DNA of 64,000 nt from Lachnospiraceae bacterium (GTDB taxonomy: Bacteria > Bacillota > Clostridia > Lachnospirales > Lachnospiraceae). The notes under the pieces are model-generated. The model was given only the letters and a program-made list of their open reading frames with translations. It did not search any database and was not told the origin of the DNA. This document shows, piece by piece, positions 32,889 through 41,277 of this stretch. The translations under genes and the position numbers were made by a program. The stretch's first letter is position 1; each line of letters starts with the position of its first letter. Location of the stretch: NCBI GenBank assembly GCA_009774245.1, contig VSNM01000001.1:86752-150751 (forward strand), in the 5' to 3' direction.

Positions 32889-33860
32889 TCATTTGTTTGC
32901 GGAAGCTGTCTTTTTCAGCATCCGGATGTCCTGTCCCGTCAGCTTGCATATATCATAATTGCTTGTGATGCGGGAAAAGATTCTGTCGGAATAGCGATCT
33001 CGCAGCTCACCCAGCGACAGATTTGTTGTGATGATGGTAGCTTTTTTGCGCAGGTACCTGCTGTTCAGGCAGGAAAAAAGCTGGGAGGAAACGAAGGAGT
33101 TGGTGAGCTCTGTTCCCAGATCGTCGATGATCAGCAGATCGCAGCCGCAGATGTCATCAGAGATGCCGGCGACCGCCTCCGGACTGTCCTTGTCAAAGGT
33201 ACTCTTTGACAGAATGTCAAAAAGCTGGGAAGCGCTAAAGTAGAGCACCAGGTTTCCACGGTCGATCAATTCCTTTGCGACACAGCAGGATAGGAAGGAC
33301 TTACCTGTTCCTACTGTACCATAAAAAAACAGGTTTCGGTAGCCCTTATTAAAGCTTTTCACAAAATTTTGGCATATTTGTACAGCTTTAGTAAATTTTT
33401 CGAGATCCTCCCCCGCATAATAGTCATAGGAGAGCGCGCCAAAATTTTCCGTCATGAGCAGACTTTTGATGTGGGACTGCTCGTAGATCAGGTTGATCTC
33501 TGCCGCGCGGAAGCAGCTGCATTTCCGGTTGGCGATGTAACCGGTGTCGCGGCATTTGTCACACTCGTAAACCGGTGACAGGAAGTCCTCGGGAAAGCCG
33601 TATTCGCGCAGCAGGCTGCTCTTTTTCATGGAGAGTTCCTTTAACCGCGCCCGCAGTTCCGGCAGTGCGTTTTCGTTTCCGCCAAGAAGCTTGCGCCCCT
33701 GCTCGATGGAGATGGCAGCAACCTGTCTGTCAAGCTCCTCATAAGCCGGAATCTGTCTGTACACGGTCTCGGTATTTTGCTCCAGTCGTCTTCTGACGGC
33801 GCGCTGCTTCTCCTCGTAGGAGCGCATGATCGCATCGTATTGGCTGTTTGTGAGTGACAT
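32889..33860 (-). CDS. dnaI: DnaC/DnaI-type helicase loader ATPase
   Basis: This 323-residue AAA+ protein is predicted to load the replicative helicase. An N-terminal helical part (about 1-100) precedes a zinc-finger-like cysteine cluster (YECDKCRDTGYIANRKCSC, about 116-134). The ATPase domain has Walker A GTVGTGKSFLS (about 188-198), Walker B CDLLIIDDLGTE (about 250-261) and a sensor region ATIITTNLSLGELRDRYSD. This arrangement fits the Firmicute DnaI group rather than IstB transposition proteins; no transposase is nearby. It lies 25 bp downstream of the DnaD-domain gene, so both primosome parts are made together. Confidence 0.9.
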   Translation of the reverse strand: MSLTNSQYDAIMRSYEEKQRAVRRRLEQNTETVYRQIPAYEELDRQVAAISIEQGRKLLGGNENALPELRARLKELSMKKSSLLREYGFPEDFLSPVYECDKCRDTGYIANRKCSCFRAAEINLIYEQSHIKSLLMTENFGALSYDYYAGEDLEKFTKAVQICQNFVKSFNKGYRNLFFYGTVGTGKSFLSCCVAKELIDRGNLVLYFSASQLFDILSKSTFDKDSPEAVAGISDDICGCDLLIIDDLGTELTNSFVSSQLFSCLNSRYLRKKATIITTNLSLGELRDRYSDRIFSRITSNYDICKLTGQDIRMLKKTASANK

Positions 33861-33885
33861 GTGTGTATTACCTCTTTTGTAATGT

Positions 33886-35043
33886 TTAGTTGCTCAGTAT
33901 ATTTTGTTCCAACGCGTCAAAGTCGTAGGTATTTTGCGCGAAGTTGTTGAATTTATTCCTGGTGACGATATTATCAGTCCTGCCGGTATTATTTTTGCCG
34001 GGCTTGTCCGCAGTCTGGGAAACGCGCCTGTAGGCTGCGTCCGCCGCCGGAATGTCCGCCTTGTGATGGACGCCCGCCTGATACCATTTGGTGAGGATTC
34101 CGTCCGCGTATGCGAAGCGGTGGTTGTCCGTCGTCATGACCGTCTTGTCGCAGGCTTCCTGGATCACATCCAACAGAAAGCCGTATTCCTTCGTCCATTT
34201 ATTTATGTATTCAAGCTCCTTTGGAGCCGGATTTGTGTTTTTTCCAAGTGACTTCATGATCGTGTAGACAACCTTGTCATACTTGCGTGAGGCACTCTGC
34301 GCATCGGCCGGTGAGGTGATGCCCTGTTCATGCCACGCCAGAGCCACTTTTTCCATATAACGGAAATCCTTCTTGCCGCGCTCGACGCAGTGCTGTACGA
34401 GATAGTCGATCAGGTCTGTCGAGAAACCGAGCCTGTCATACAGGAAGAGAATAGTCTCCATGTCGCTGCGCGTCAGCGGTCTCGCGACATACTGTTCCGT
34501 GACCATCAAAAGCTGCTCGATCTCCTCGCTGCTCTGGAAGCTTTTGAGCTCGTCAGGCGTATAATCCGGTCTGGAGAGCGTATCGTTTTGTTTTCCATTT
34601 GCGGGCCGGCTGCCCGCAGCCGCGGAAGTACGATTCGCGGCGGCAGGAGTCATTTCGGCTCTGGCAGTCATGCCCGTCTGCATGGAGGCCGGTCTGATAA
34701 AGGACAAGACCGGAGTGATACGGGGAGCCGGTCTGGGCGCCTCGTAATTTTCCAGGGATAGAACCCTGATCCCGGACAGGTTGTGAGCCGCGTCGAAGTC
34801 TAGCGCCAGCAGTTGTCTGGACTCCCAGTACGTCAGCGACCGGAGCACGTCCTTTTCCGTGTAGTTAAACTTGTCCGCGATATCTGTCACGCTTGTTGGG
34901 AGATTGGCGTTCATCATGCGGATAAGGAAAAGATAGATTTTGAGCTGTGCGTCGTTGGCGTCTGCCATGTACTCGTCGATGAATAAGTTGGAAATGCTTG
35001 TCTGGTCATTTGTGGCAGCCCGATATATATTGACACGATTCAT
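33886..35043 (-). CDS. dnaD: DnaD-domain primosome protein
   Basis: This 385-residue protein is a replication-initiation factor of the DnaD/DnaB family. Residues about 15-95 form a winged-helix N-terminal domain (FIDEYMADANDAQLKIYLFL, SVTDIADKFNYTEKDVLRSL). A disordered linker with Ala/Thr/Pro follows (about 110-165). Two DnaD_2-type helical domains are then seen, for example IEQLLMVTEQYVARPLTRSD and LEYINKWTKEYGFLLDVIQ. DnaD remodels DNA at initiation and restart with DnaI. The ATG at 35043 has GGAGG 7 bp upstream; the upstream frame crosses the DnaA-box region and is not coding. Confidence 0.9.
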   Translation of the reverse strand: MNRVNIYRAATNDQTSISNLFIDEYMADANDAQLKIYLFLIRMMNANLPTSVTDIADKFNYTEKDVLRSLTYWESRQLLALDFDAAHNLSGIRVLSLENYEAPRPAPRITPVLSFIRPASMQTGMTARAEMTPAAANRTSAAAGSRPANGKQNDTLSRPDYTPDELKSFQSSEEIEQLLMVTEQYVARPLTRSDMETILFLYDRLGFSTDLIDYLVQHCVERGKKDFRYMEKVALAWHEQGITSPADAQSASRKYDKVVYTIMKSLGKNTNPAPKELEYINKWTKEYGFLLDVIQEACDKTVMTTDNHRFAYADGILTKWYQAGVHHKADIPAADAAYRRVSQTADKPGKNNTGRTDNIVTRNKFNNFAQNTYDFDALEQNILSN

Positions 35044-35193
35044 AATTAACCTCCGTCCGGTTTTAAATTCCTTGGTATCAATCCGGTGTGGGAGACACCG
35101 GTATCCGTAAGGTAAGTGTATTGTAGCACAATTGCAGAAAAAAGCAAGCCCGAACACCCTGCAAACCCTTGTGAATACTGGATTTTTGGGCGG

Positions 35194-35363
35194 TGTGGAT
35201 AACGTGGATAATGTGGATATCCATGTGCGGCGGTGTGGCAGGTCCTTGCGAAACCACAAAGGTAGCACGTGAATTTTATCGGAGTGAAATGTGGATGAAA
35301 ACAAAAAATATCCACACCTTTTTGGACGGGTTGGTCACAAAAAAATGTGGATAATGTGGATAA
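35194..35363. promoter_or_regulatory. Array of seven DnaA-box sequences between dnaD and murC
   Basis: Exact TGTGGATAA boxes (reverse TTATCCACA) lie at 35194-35202, 35346-35354 and 35355-35363. One-mismatch boxes lie at 35203-35211, 35212-35220, 35290-35298 and, in the opposite direction, 35308-35316. Boxes abut in direct 9-bp steps, three in a row and two in a row. The array is in the 320-bp intergenic region upstream of dnaD-dnaI-prs and ends at the murC stop codon. Confidence 0.75.
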
Positions 35364-36743
35364 TTACCAGCCGAGCAGGTTTTCACCGATTTTTACGACA
35401 TCTCCGGCGCCCATAGTTATCAACAAATCGCCGTTGATACAATTTTTTAATAAAAAATTTTCAATCTCGTCAAAGCTCTGGAAATAATAGCACTCTGTTC
35501 CTGTTTTTTCCAGTTCGCGGAGAAGATCTGCGGAGCTGATGCCGATCGTATTTTTCTCGCGGGCGGCGTAGATGTCTGTCAGCACGACCTTGTCTGCGAG
35601 CGAGAGGGCTTTGGCAAAATCCTTCAGAAACGCCCTGGTGCGCGTGTAGGTGTGCGGCTGAAACACACACCACAGTGTATTGTGCGGATAGTTTGCGGCA
35701 GCCTTCAGCGTGGCGGTGATCTCCGTCGGGTGGTGCGCGTAGTCGTCGAGAATCTTGACGCCGGCAACTTCGCCCTTGAATTCAAAACGTCTGTCTGTGC
35801 CTGAGAATGCGGACAGGGCGCCGCGCACGGTATCAGAGTCAAAGCGAAGAAGCTCCATCAGTGCGATCACGGACAGGGAGTTTAAGATATTGTGCTCGCC
35901 GACGACGCCGAGTCTGACCGTACCGCACGGCTGTCCATGCCTGACAAGTGTGTAGGATGCGCGGCCGAGCGCATCGTAGACGGCGTCGGCATAGCTGTAA
36001 TCGGCGTCCGCGTCCGCGCCGAAGGTGGTGACTTTACATCGCAGCCCCTCGACGAGCTGTTCGACATGGTCGATGTCCTTATTGATGATCAGACAGCCAT
36101 CCTCGGGGAGAAGCTCGGCGAAGCGGCGGAAGGAACGGCGGATGTCGTCGATGTCCTTGAAGAAATCCATATGATCCTCCTCGATATTGAGGATGATGCT
36201 GATGCGGGGAAAGAAGCTCAGGAAAGAGTTGGTGTACTCGCAGGCCTCCGTCACAAAAAACTCCGACTTGCCGACGCGGATGTTGCCCCCGATCGACTTT
36301 AGGATACCGCCGATGGACAGGGTGGGATCGGCGTCCGCGGCCAGGAGTACCTCGGATATCATGGAGGTGGTGGTGGTCTTGCCGTGTGTGCCGCTGATAG
36401 CGATGGGCATCTGATAATTTTTCATGATCTGTCCGAGCAGGTCAGCGCGCGTCATGAGGGGGATTCCTTTTTCCCCGGCGGCTGTAAACTCGGGATTGTC
36501 GTGTGCGATGGCGGCCGTGTACACGACCAGATCGATGGAGTCAGTGATGGAGCTTGCTATCTGCGGGTAGCTGATCTTAGCCCCCATGGATGCAAGATGC
36601 TGCGTCAGCGGAGATTTCTTCGCATCGGAGCCGCTGACGGTAAAGCCCGCCCCGATTAAGATCTGGGCGAGACCAGACATACTGATGCCGCCGATTCCGA
36701 TAAAGTGGACATGAATGGGGGTGTTGAAATTTATCTGGTACAT
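35364..36743 (-). CDS. murC: UDP-N-acetylmuramate-L-alanine ligase
   Basis: This 459-residue cytoplasmic enzyme adds L-alanine to UDP-MurNAc, the first peptide step of peptidoglycan synthesis. The N-terminal Rossmann-like motif HFIGIGGISMSGLAQ (about 13-27), the ATP-binding loop ISGTHGKTTTTSMI (about 115-128), the metal region LNIEEDHMDFF and the C-terminal DDYAHHPTEI (about 331-340) are all present. Length is standard. It is read away from glgC and toward dnaD, and its stop codon directly abuts the DnaA-box array. AGGAA lies upstream of the ATG. Confidence 0.96.
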   Translation of the reverse strand: MYQINFNTPIHVHFIGIGGISMSGLAQILIGAGFTVSGSDAKKSPLTQHLASMGAKISYPQIASSITDSIDLVVYTAAIAHDNPEFTAAGEKGIPLMTRADLLGQIMKNYQMPIAISGTHGKTTTTSMISEVLLAADADPTLSIGGILKSIGGNIRVGKSEFFVTEACEYTNSFLSFFPRISIILNIEEDHMDFFKDIDDIRRSFRRFAELLPEDGCLIINKDIDHVEQLVEGLRCKVTTFGADADADYSYADAVYDALGRASYTLVRHGQPCGTVRLGVVGEHNILNSLSVIALMELLRFDSDTVRGALSAFSGTDRRFEFKGEVAGVKILDDYAHHPTEITATLKAAANYPHNTLWCVFQPHTYTRTRAFLKDFAKALSLADKVVLTDIYAAREKNTIGISSADLLRELEKTGTECYYFQSFDEIENFLLKNCINGDLLITMGAGDVVKIGENLLGW

Positions 36744-36972
36744 GATTTGACGTTCCTTCCTATAATAATTTGTTGCGAATCACATGTTCTTTGTTTCATT
36801 TTATTGTGATACCATTATTAATATACACCTCAGAGGATAACTTTTCCATAGTTGAAATAAAATTTGGTTGTTAAAGTTGTTCCCTTTAACGAAAAGATAT
36901 GTTATAATAAATCAGGGTAAATTCTATGCAATAATGCGCAAAGCCCATTATTATGCAAGTAGGGGTGACAAC

Positions 36973-38241
36973 ATGATTAAAAAAGAAATGATTGCCATGC
37001 TTTTAGCAGGTGGGCAGGGCTCGAGACTGGGTGTCCTGACATCGAAAATGGCAAAACCGGCGGTTGCTTTTGGGGGAAAGTATCGCATCATCGACTTTCC
37101 GCTGAGCAATTGTATTAATTCCGGTATCGACACAGTCGGAGTACTTACACAGTATCAGCCGTTAAAGCTGAATACGCATATCGGTATCGGCATTCCATGG
37201 GATCTGGACCGCAATGTCGGCGGTGTGACGGTATTGCCGCCTTATGAGAAGAGCAGCGAGAGCGAGTGGTACACCGGGACGGCCAACGCCATTTTTCAGA
37301 ATCTTGAGTATATGGAAAACTACAATCCCGACTATGTGCTGATTCTCTCAGGTGACCATATCTACAAGATGGACTACGAGGTGATGCTCGACTTTCACAA
37401 GGAGAGCGGTTCGGAGGTGACGATCGCATCCATGCCTGTTCCGATCGAGGAAGCGAAGCGGTTTGGCATCGTGATTACAGATGAGAATAAGAAGATTATT
37501 GACTTTGAAGAGAAACCGGAGAATCCAAGAAGCAATCTGGCTTCCATGGGAATATACATATTTAACTGGAAAACACTCAAGGAGGCGCTGATCGCAAAGG
37601 CAGACCAGCCCGCGCTTGATTTCGGAAAACACGTCATTCCATACTGCCATGAAAAGGGCTGCCCGATGTATTCCTATGAGTTTAACGGATACTGGAAGGA
37701 TGTCGGCACATTGAGCTCTTACTGGGAAGCCAACATGGAGCTGATCGACATCGTGCCGGAGTTTAACCTCTATGAGGAGTATTGGAAGATTTACACGAAG
37801 AGCGAGGTTCTGCCACCCCAGTATATCGCAGCGGACAGTGTTGTTGAGCGCAGTATCATCGGCGAGGGCTCGGAAATTTATGGACAGGTCTACAATTCCG
37901 TCATTGGCTGCGGCGTTGTCATCGGCGAGGGGACTGTCGTGCGCAACTCCATTATCATGAATCAGACACAGATCGGCGACAGGTGCACGATCGAGAAGGC
38001 GATCATAGACGAGTACTCGATCGTGGGCAGCGAGACGCAGCTTGGAACACTTCCTGAGAAGGAAAATGATACAAGACCTGATATATATAACAGCGGGCTT
38101 GTCACCATCGGTGAGAAATCGATCGTTCCCGCCAATGTCAAGATCGGCAAGAACGCAGTCGTTTGTGGCGAGACTGAGGCTTCCGATTATCCAAATGGTG
38201 TACTGGACAGCGGCAAGACATTGATAAAGGTGGGGGATTGA
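36973..38241 (+). CDS. glgC: Glucose-1-phosphate adenylyltransferase, catalytic subunit
   Basis: This 422-residue enzyme makes ADP-glucose for glycogen synthesis. Visible parts are the pyrophosphorylase motif LLAGGQGSRLGVLTSKMAKP (about 10-29), KYRIIDFPLSNCINSGI, the catalytic-region ILSGDHIYKMDY, IIDFEEKPENP and a left-handed beta-helix C-terminus with hexapeptide repeats (SIIGEGSEIYGQV, VVIGEGTVVRNSI). The ATG at 36973 has AGGGGTG about 6 bp upstream; the longer frame upstream has none. A TATAAT at 36903-36908 is a likely -10, with a poor -35. glgD follows after 2 bp, so the pair is translationally coupled, as in Firmicutes with a GlgC-GlgD heterotetramer. Confidence 0.95.
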   Translation: MIKKEMIAMLLAGGQGSRLGVLTSKMAKPAVAFGGKYRIIDFPLSNCINSGIDTVGVLTQYQPLKLNTHIGIGIPWDLDRNVGGVTVLPPYEKSSESEWYTGTANAIFQNLEYMENYNPDYVLILSGDHIYKMDYEVMLDFHKESGSEVTIASMPVPIEEAKRFGIVITDENKKIIDFEEKPENPRSNLASMGIYIFNWKTLKEALIAKADQPALDFGKHVIPYCHEKGCPMYSYEFNGYWKDVGTLSSYWEANMELIDIVPEFNLYEEYWKIYTKSEVLPPQYIAADSVVERSIIGEGSEIYGQVYNSVIGCGVVIGEGTVVRNSIIMNQTQIGDRCTIEKAIIDEYSIVGSETQLGTLPEKENDTRPDIYNSGLVTIGEKSIVPANVKIGKNAVVCGETEASDYPNGVLDSGKTLIKVGD

Positions 38242-38243
38242 GA

Positions 38244-39362
38244 ATGAGAGCATTAGGAATTGTATTAGCTGGCGGAAACAGCAGGAAGATGGGAGCACTC
38301 TCCCACAAGAGGGCGATTTCAGCGATGCCGATTGCAGGCAGTTACAGAAGTATTGATTTCGTATTGAGTAATATGTCCAATTCACACATTCAGAAGGTAG
38401 CGGTGATCACGCAGTATAATTCGAGGAGTCTTCATGAACATTTAAGTTCATCGAAGTGGTGGGATTTTGGGCGCAAGCAGGGAGGTCTGTATACCTTCAC
38501 ACCGACGGTCACGCCGGACAACAGCAACTGGTATCAGGGGACCGCGGACAGTATTTATCAGAATCTCTTATTTTTAAAAAGAAGTCATGAACCGTATGTA
38601 GTCATCGCCACGGGCGATTGTGTCTACAAGATGGATTACAATAAAGTGTTGGAATATCACATCGCAAAGAAGGCGGATGTCACCGTTGTCGTGAAGGAGA
38701 TGCCGGAGGATGCGGATGTGGACCGGTACGGCGTTGTCAGGATGAATGACGACGGACGGATCGAGGAGTTCGAGGAGAAGCCCATGGTGGCGCGGTCAAA
38801 GACCGTGTCGTGCGGTATCTATGTGATCAGACGCAGACAGCTCATCGAACTGATTGAGAAGAGCGCCGAGGAGGGACGGCACGATCTCGTGCAGGACATC
38901 CTTATACGCTATAAAGATGTAAAGCGGATATATGGTTACAGGATTGAGTCTTACTGGAGAAATATCGCGACGGTTGAGGATTACTATGGCACGAACATGG
39001 ATTTCCTCAAGAAAGAGATCCGCGATTATTTCTTCAAGCAGTATCCTGACGTGTATTCCAAGGTTGACGACTTGCCGCCTGCAAAGTACAATCCGGGATC
39101 TCAGGTTCGAAACAGCCTGATCTCCAGCGGATGTATCATCAATGGGACAGTGGAGAATTCCATCCTGTTCAAGGAGGTCTTTGTCGGCAACAACTGTACC
39201 ATTAAAAACTCCATCATTTTAAACGATGTGTATTTAGGCGACAACACCCACATTGAAAATTGTATAGTAGAAAGCCGCGATACGATTCGTGCAAACTCAC
39301 ATCACGTCGGTGAGACCGGCATCAAAGTGGTAGTTGAGAAAAATGAGAGGTATGTTTTATAA
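38244..39362 (+). CDS. glgD: Glucose-1-phosphate adenylyltransferase, regulatory subunit GlgD
   Basis: This 372-residue protein is the non-catalytic partner of GlgC. It keeps the overall fold but has a degenerate nucleotide motif, VLAGGNSRKMGALSHKRAIS, in place of the catalytic GGxGxRLxxLT/S. Later parts are VIATGDCVYKMDY, IEEFEEKPMVARS and hexapeptide repeats (VRNSLISSGCIINGTVENSI). In Firmicutes GlgD raises GlgC activity and alters its control. The ATG at 38244 lies 2 bp after the glgC stop and has GGTGGGGG upstream. Confidence 0.93.
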   Translation: MRALGIVLAGGNSRKMGALSHKRAISAMPIAGSYRSIDFVLSNMSNSHIQKVAVITQYNSRSLHEHLSSSKWWDFGRKQGGLYTFTPTVTPDNSNWYQGTADSIYQNLLFLKRSHEPYVVIATGDCVYKMDYNKVLEYHIAKKADVTVVVKEMPEDADVDRYGVVRMNDDGRIEEFEEKPMVARSKTVSCGIYVIRRRQLIELIEKSAEEGRHDLVQDILIRYKDVKRIYGYRIESYWRNIATVEDYYGTNMDFLKKEIRDYFFKQYPDVYSKVDDLPPAKYNPGSQVRNSLISSGCIINGTVENSILFKEVFVGNNCTIKNSIILNDVYLGDNTHIENCIVESRDTIRANSHHVGETGIKVVVEKNERYVL

Positions 39363-39410
39363 CAAAAGTCTAAAAAACTAATCAACGACTTGCAAAAGGG
39401 GGACAAAAGA

Positions 39411-39692
39411 ATGAGAATAACAGATGTTCGCGTTCGAAAAATAACAAAAGAGGGAAAAATGAAAGCCGTAGTATCGATCACACTTGACGATGAGTTTGTG
39501 GTTCATGACATCAAGGTGATCGAGGGTGAGAAAGGTCTGTTTATCGCGATGCCGAGCAAGAAATCTGCCGACGGCGAGTACAGGGACATTGCTCATCCGA
39601 TCAATTCTAACACAAGGGACACAATTCAGAGAACGATTCTTGAAAGCTACGAGAAAGCGCTGCTAGAGCCGGACGAGGAAGTAGTTTCTTAG
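39411..39692 (+). CDS. spoVG: Septation/sporulation regulator SpoVG
   Basis: This 93-residue protein is a full-length SpoVG: MRITDVRVRKITKEGKMKAV, VVHDIKVIEGEKGLFIAMPS and YRDIAHPINSNTRDTI are the conserved blocks. SpoVG is a small nucleic-acid-binding regulator that affects sporulation, division and RNA stability in Firmicutes. AAGGGGG lies about 9 bp before the ATG at 39411. It sits 48 bp after glgD with no terminator between, so read-through from the glycogen operon is possible. Confidence 0.96.
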   Translation: MRITDVRVRKITKEGKMKAVVSITLDDEFVVHDIKVIEGEKGLFIAMPSKKSADGEYRDIAHPINSNTRDTIQRTILESYEKALLEPDEEVVS

Positions 39693-39714
39693 GGTATGAT
39701 TGTATAAAATGTGG

Positions 39715-39752
39715 GTAAAGGCCATCCGTTCATAGCGGGTGGCTTTTTCATG
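39715..39752 (+). terminator. Terminator of spoVG
   Basis: AAAGGCCATCCG pairs with CGGGTGGCTTTTT (one G-U pair, one mismatch) around a 7-nt loop, ending in five T. Confidence 0.8.
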
Positions 39753-39796
39753 AAGCTTCTGGTATAATAGAGATCGATAATGAGGAGGGAAAATGG

Positions 39797-40393
39797 ATGT
39801 ATCAGGAAACAGAGCGTTTTCAAAAGTATGGAAAACGATTCGTGCCCCTGGTGGCAGGAGCATTTGCGCTGCCGTTTGTGATTGCTCTGATCGTGGAGCT
39901 TTTTAGTGACAAGTTCAATATCGGTGCATTTTTGTTTGTGGTTGTTGCGCTGATGATCGTCATCGTCGTTCCGATCATGGCGATGGTGCTGGGCAATGGA
40001 TTTGTCATCACGTCTCTTGTGGAGCACACGGCAGGGAAAGTCGAGGAGCTTCCGTATCACTTTACGGACTCCTGTGTGGGGGACTCAAATGGGAGCACAT
40101 TGTTCATTGATGTCGAGAAGGGGGTGATCGGATACATATCGTCGTACAATCCTTTTCAGATTCAGATTTTCAGCGCTTCCCGTGTGGACAATGCCAGGAC
40201 AGTCGCGTCTGCGATGACGGGAATCCGCTTTGTGTTTTATCTGGATGGGAAAAAGGTCACGCTGTACACGGCGGCGATAGACGGTCACGTCATCTATCTC
40301 AACTCCGAGGAGGGGAGAAAGGCCGTGGCGGAGGCAGACAGGTTTGTCAGGCTGCTGCAGGAGGCGCGGCGTGTGGCTGAGCAAAGAAGTTAG
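39797..40393 (+). CDS. Hypothetical two-pass membrane protein
   Basis: I do not recognise a family for this 198-residue protein. Two hydrophobic helices lie at about 16-36 (FVPLVAGAFALPFVIALIV) and about 43-66 (GAFLFVVVALMIVIVVPIMA). The C-terminal domain (about 80-198) is cytoplasmic-looking, with strands (STLFIDVEKGVIGYISSYNP) and a charged final helix. An extended -10 (TGGTATAAT) about 35 bp upstream could drive it. AGGAGGG lies about 8 bp before the ATG. A repeat element follows it. Confidence 0.7.
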   Translation: MYQETERFQKYGKRFVPLVAGAFALPFVIALIVELFSDKFNIGAFLFVVVALMIVIVVPIMAMVLGNGFVITSLVEHTAGKVEELPYHFTDSCVGDSNGSTLFIDVEKGVIGYISSYNPFQIQIFSASRVDNARTVASAMTGIRFVFYLDGKKVTLYTAAIDGHVIYLNSEEGRKAVAEADRFVRLLQEARRVAEQRS

Positions 40394-40460
40394 AGCGGAA
40401 GTACAAATCGCAAAGCCTGTGCATATAATGTATGGGATGGGGAAGAGTATGCAGTGGTTA

Positions 40461-40614
40461 GGAATAGTCGCAAAATAACTTGTGCAGATGACGCAGAATA
40501 AATTTCCATAGGCTAGGCGGAAGAAGGAGCCGTAGTGGGCTACGGCGACTGATGACAACGACGACTATGGGAATTTAGACAAGTCAGATGCACAAGTTAT
40601 TTCAAGACTGTTCC
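40461..40614. repeat. Inverted-repeat element, copy B (about 154 bp)
   Basis: The two ends form a long imperfect inverted repeat: GGAATAGTC...AAATAACTTGTGCA at the left and its complement at the right, extending inward to AATTTCCATAG/CTATGGGAATT. The centre has a CCGTAG-TGGG-CTACGG hairpin. Overall layout and several blocks match copy A at 26626-26783. It occupies most of the 287-bp gap before pth and contains no gene. Confidence 0.75.
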
Positions 40615-40680
40615 TTAAGAGACAGATTGAGACGGCTGACGCAGAGCAGGACAGCGGAAATTGAGACAGGAGACGAAAAT

Positions 40681-41277
40681 ATGGTTATCATAGCGGGGCT
40701 CGGAAACCCCACAAGGGAGTACGAGAATACGAGGCACAATATTGGTTTTATGGCGGTCGACGCGCTTGCGGACAAGTACAACATCAGCGTGATGGACTGT
40801 AAGCACAGGGCGCTGATCGGAAAAGGCGTGATCGGCGGCACGAAGGTCGTGCTTGTGAAACCTTTGACATACATGAACCTGAGCGGAGAGGCAATCCGCG
40901 CGGTGGTGGATTATTACAAGGCGGACGCGGCGAGTGAGCTCATCGTGATCTACGATGACATTAACCTTGATGTCGGACAGCTTCGCATCCGCAAGAAGGG
41001 CAGTGCGGGCGGGCACAATGGCATCAAGAACATTATTGCCAATCTGGGTGATGACACATTTATGCGCATCAGGATTGGCGTCGGCGAGAAGCCGAAGGGA
41101 TACGATCTGGCGGATTATGTGCTTGGGCATTTTGACAGGGAAGAGCTGGAAGTGATGGCGGAGAGTCTGGAGAAGGTGGACGGGGCTGTGAACCTGATGC
41201 TCGATGGCGAGGTCGACATGGCGATGAACAGATATAATGTCAAAAATAGTTCAAAGATGGAGGACAACCAATTGTGA
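40681..41277 (+). CDS. pth: Peptidyl-tRNA hydrolase
   Basis: This 198-residue enzyme releases peptides from peptidyl-tRNA that drops off ribosomes. GLGNPTREYENTRHNIGFM (about 5-23) includes the catalytic-region Asn and His, KPLTYMNLSGEA (about 60-71) and VIYDDINLDVGQLRIRKKGS (about 89-108) carry the conserved Asp, and GGHNGIKNII follows. Length is standard. The start at 40681 gives the canonical N-terminus; an upstream extension would run into repeat B. It overlaps mfd by 4 bp, a common Firmicute pairing. Confidence 0.96.
   Translation: MVIIAGLGNPTREYENTRHNIGFMAVDALADKYNISVMDCKHRALIGKGVIGGTKVVLVKPLTYMNLSGEAIRAVVDYYKADAASELIVIYDDINLDVGQLRIRKKGSAGGHNGIKNIIANLGDDTFMRIRIGVGEKPKGYDLADYVLGHFDREELEVMAESLEKVDGAVNLMLDGEVDMAMNRYNVKNSSKMEDNQL

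Noticed and set aside
32889..33860. IstB transposition ATPase instead of DnaI
   Set aside because: It has an N-terminal zinc-binding segment and a DnaD-domain gene upstream, and no IstA transposase or insertion-sequence ends nearby.
35194..35363. Primary chromosomal replication origin
   Set aside because: Although DnaA boxes are dense, dnaA, dnaN, recF and gyrase genes are absent and no clear unwinding element was seen. Kept only as a DnaA-box array.
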